This document shows, one piece after another, positions 63,039 through 64,000 of a DNA stretch of 64,000 nt. Below the pieces are notes generated by a model that was given only the letters and a program-made list of their open reading frames with translations, had not been told where the DNA came from and searched no databases. Origin of the DNA: Bradyrhizobium australiense. GTDB taxonomy: Bacteria; Pseudomonadota; Alphaproteobacteria; Rhizobiales; Xanthobacteraceae. Numbering within the stretch: position 1 is the stretch's first letter; each line of letters begins with the position of its first letter. Position numbers and translations under genes: made by a program. The DNA lies in the NCBI RefSeq assembly GCF_013114825.1, contig NZ_JAAVLX010000002.1:186001-250000 (forward strand), written 5' to 3'.

Positions 63039-64000
63039 TCAAGCTGCTGAGCGGATGCGGCTCATGTGATGCGGCGGCGGCGGCGCCGAAAGCGCCGCGA
63101 TCAGCCCTTCCATCGAGGTCAAGTTATGCACCGGGCGGAATTCGTCAACGTGCGGCAGCATCATTTTGATGCCCTGCGCCTTGGCCTCGAAGGCGCTATA
63201 GCGCAAAAGCGGGTTGAGCCAGATCAGGCGGCGGCAGGAGCGGTGCAGCCGGTCCATCTCGAAGGCGAGCTTGGCGTCCGCCTCGCGCTCCAGCCCGTCC
63301 GAGATCAGCAGCACGATGGCGCCCTGCCCGAGCACGCGGCGCCCCCACAATTTGTTGAAGCTGTGCAGCGAGGTGGCAATCCGGGTGCCGCCAGCCCAGT
63401 CTTCCACCGAGGACGAACAGCTCGCCAAGGCTTCGTCGGGATCCTTTGCCCGCAGCGCCCGCGTCACGTTGGTGAGGCGGGTGCCGAACAGGAACACCGA
63501 GACGCGCTTGCGCGCGTCGGTGATGGCATGGAGGAAATGCAGGAACAGGCGGGTATATTCGCTCATCGATCCAGAGATATCCAGGAGCGCCACGATCGGC
63601 GCCGGCTTCTCAATCCTGCCGAGCTTTCGGATGTCGATGATCTCGCCGCCGGTGCGCAAGGAGCTGCGCAGGGTGCGGCGCATGTCGAGGCGAAGCCCCT
63701 TGGCATCGGGCTGGTAGCGGCGGGTGCGCAGCTCCGCCTGCGGCAGCTTCATATTGGCGATAGCGCGGGTGACTTCGGCGATCTCGGCCGCGCTCATCTG
63801 CGCAAAGTCTTTCTTCTGCAGGATCTCCTTGTCGGAGACCGACAGTTTCAATTCCTGCTGCTGCTCGTGCTGCGTCTCATCGCGCATCGAGGGCTGCGCC
63901 ATCGCCTCCTGCACGCGGCGCGAGGCCGGTCGCGGCTTCTTTTTGGCGTGATCCGGCAGCGGCACCGAATCCAACATGTGCTTCCAGTCCTCGGCGGCGC
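63039..64000 (-). CDS. CoxE-like VWA-domain protein (5' end cut by window)
   Basis: VWA protein of the CoxE family, involved with a MoxR-type ATPase in maturing molybdenum hydroxylases. The metal-site motif is LLDISGSMSEYTRLFLHFLH near the middle; DWAGGTRIATSLHSFNKLW and LLISDGLEREADAKLAFEMD complete the fold. The frame stays open to base 64000 (…AAEDWKHMLDSVPLPDH), so the true N-terminus lies outside. First visible gene of the CoxE-XdhC-XdhC-MobA operon. Confidence 0.92.
   Translation of the reverse strand, partial: AAEDWKHMLDSVPLPDHAKKKPRPASRRVQEAMAQPSMRDETQHEQQQELKLSVSDKEILQKKDFAQMSAAEIAEVTRAIANMKLPQAELRTRRYQPDAKGLRLDMRRTLRSSLRTGGEIIDIRKLGRIEKPAPIVALLDISGSMSEYTRLFLHFLHAITDARKRVSVFLFGTRLTNVTRALRAKDPDEALASCSSSVEDWAGGTRIATSLHSFNKLWGRRVLGQGAIVLLISDGLEREADAKLAFEMDRLHRSCRRLIWLNPLLRYSAFEAKAQGIKMMLPHVDEFRPVHNLTSMEGLIAALSAPPPPHHMSRIRSAA

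Overview
The window reads as a GC-rich alphaproteobacterial chromosome segment, most likely Bradyrhizobium or a close relative. The reasons are the groESL operon with CIRCE-like operators, phasins, a Usg-family protein, the CoxE/XdhC set, many orphan solute-binding proteins, and the many short palindromic intergenic repeats typical of that group. This placement is inference from gene content; no 16S gene is present. No phage, plasmid, CRISPR, tRNA or rRNA gene was seen. Both ends cut genes: an amidase at the left and a CoxE-like VWA protein at the right.

Region by region: 1-7.4 kb holds small-molecule metabolism (amidase, enoyl-CoA hydratase, quinone oxidoreductase plus DsbA-type isomerase, MetE-like protein, xanthine phosphoribosyltransferase, CinA-type protein). 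7.6-14.2 kb holds the Anbu-type proteasome neighbourhood (circularly permuted ATP-grasp, alpha-E protein, transglutaminase-like protein, Anbu peptidase), here interrupted by an oppositely oriented peptide-binding protein and a Sel1 protein. 14.2-18.5 kb: SDR, a frameshifted MFS exporter, a CNT nucleoside transporter and a cupin with a histone-H1-like tail. 18.7-24.8 kb: usg, groESL, a phasin, a candidate structured RNA, two small proteins, a Crp-type regulator and a decayed lepB. 25-34.5 kb: a Tlde1-type protein, DUF899, a FecR plus CHASE2-cyclase pair, two envelope glycosyltransferases and a second phasin.

34.5-43.3 kb is the most coherent accessory unit: a six-gene minus-strand operon (solute-binding protein, permease, ATPase, sulfatase, formylglycine-generating enzyme, SulP transporter) with a Crp/Fnr-type regulator upstream. 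It looks like a sulfate-ester uptake and desulfation system. Its solute-binding protein carries an extra C-terminal region resembling NosL. A SorAB-type sulfite dehydrogenase at 57.5-59.1 kb adds to the sulfur theme.

43.5-52.1 kb: DUF72, a Bug-type binding protein, DUF488, PhzF, a membrane class III cyclase, and a TetR-HlyD-ABC-ABC efflux operon with a perfect 18-bp operator. 52.2-53.0 kb is a gene-free block of interspersed repeats with nested stems. 53.1-60.2 kb: cupin, membrane protein, a frameshifted TRAP binding protein, cyclase-family hydrolase, sorAB, DUF2000 and DUF4189 proteins. 60.4-64 kb: a molybdenum-cofactor/XdhC/CoxE maturation operon.

Three genes (MFS, lepB, TRAP DctP) are broken by frameshifts. 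At least eight families of short interspersed palindromic repeats fill most intergenic gaps.
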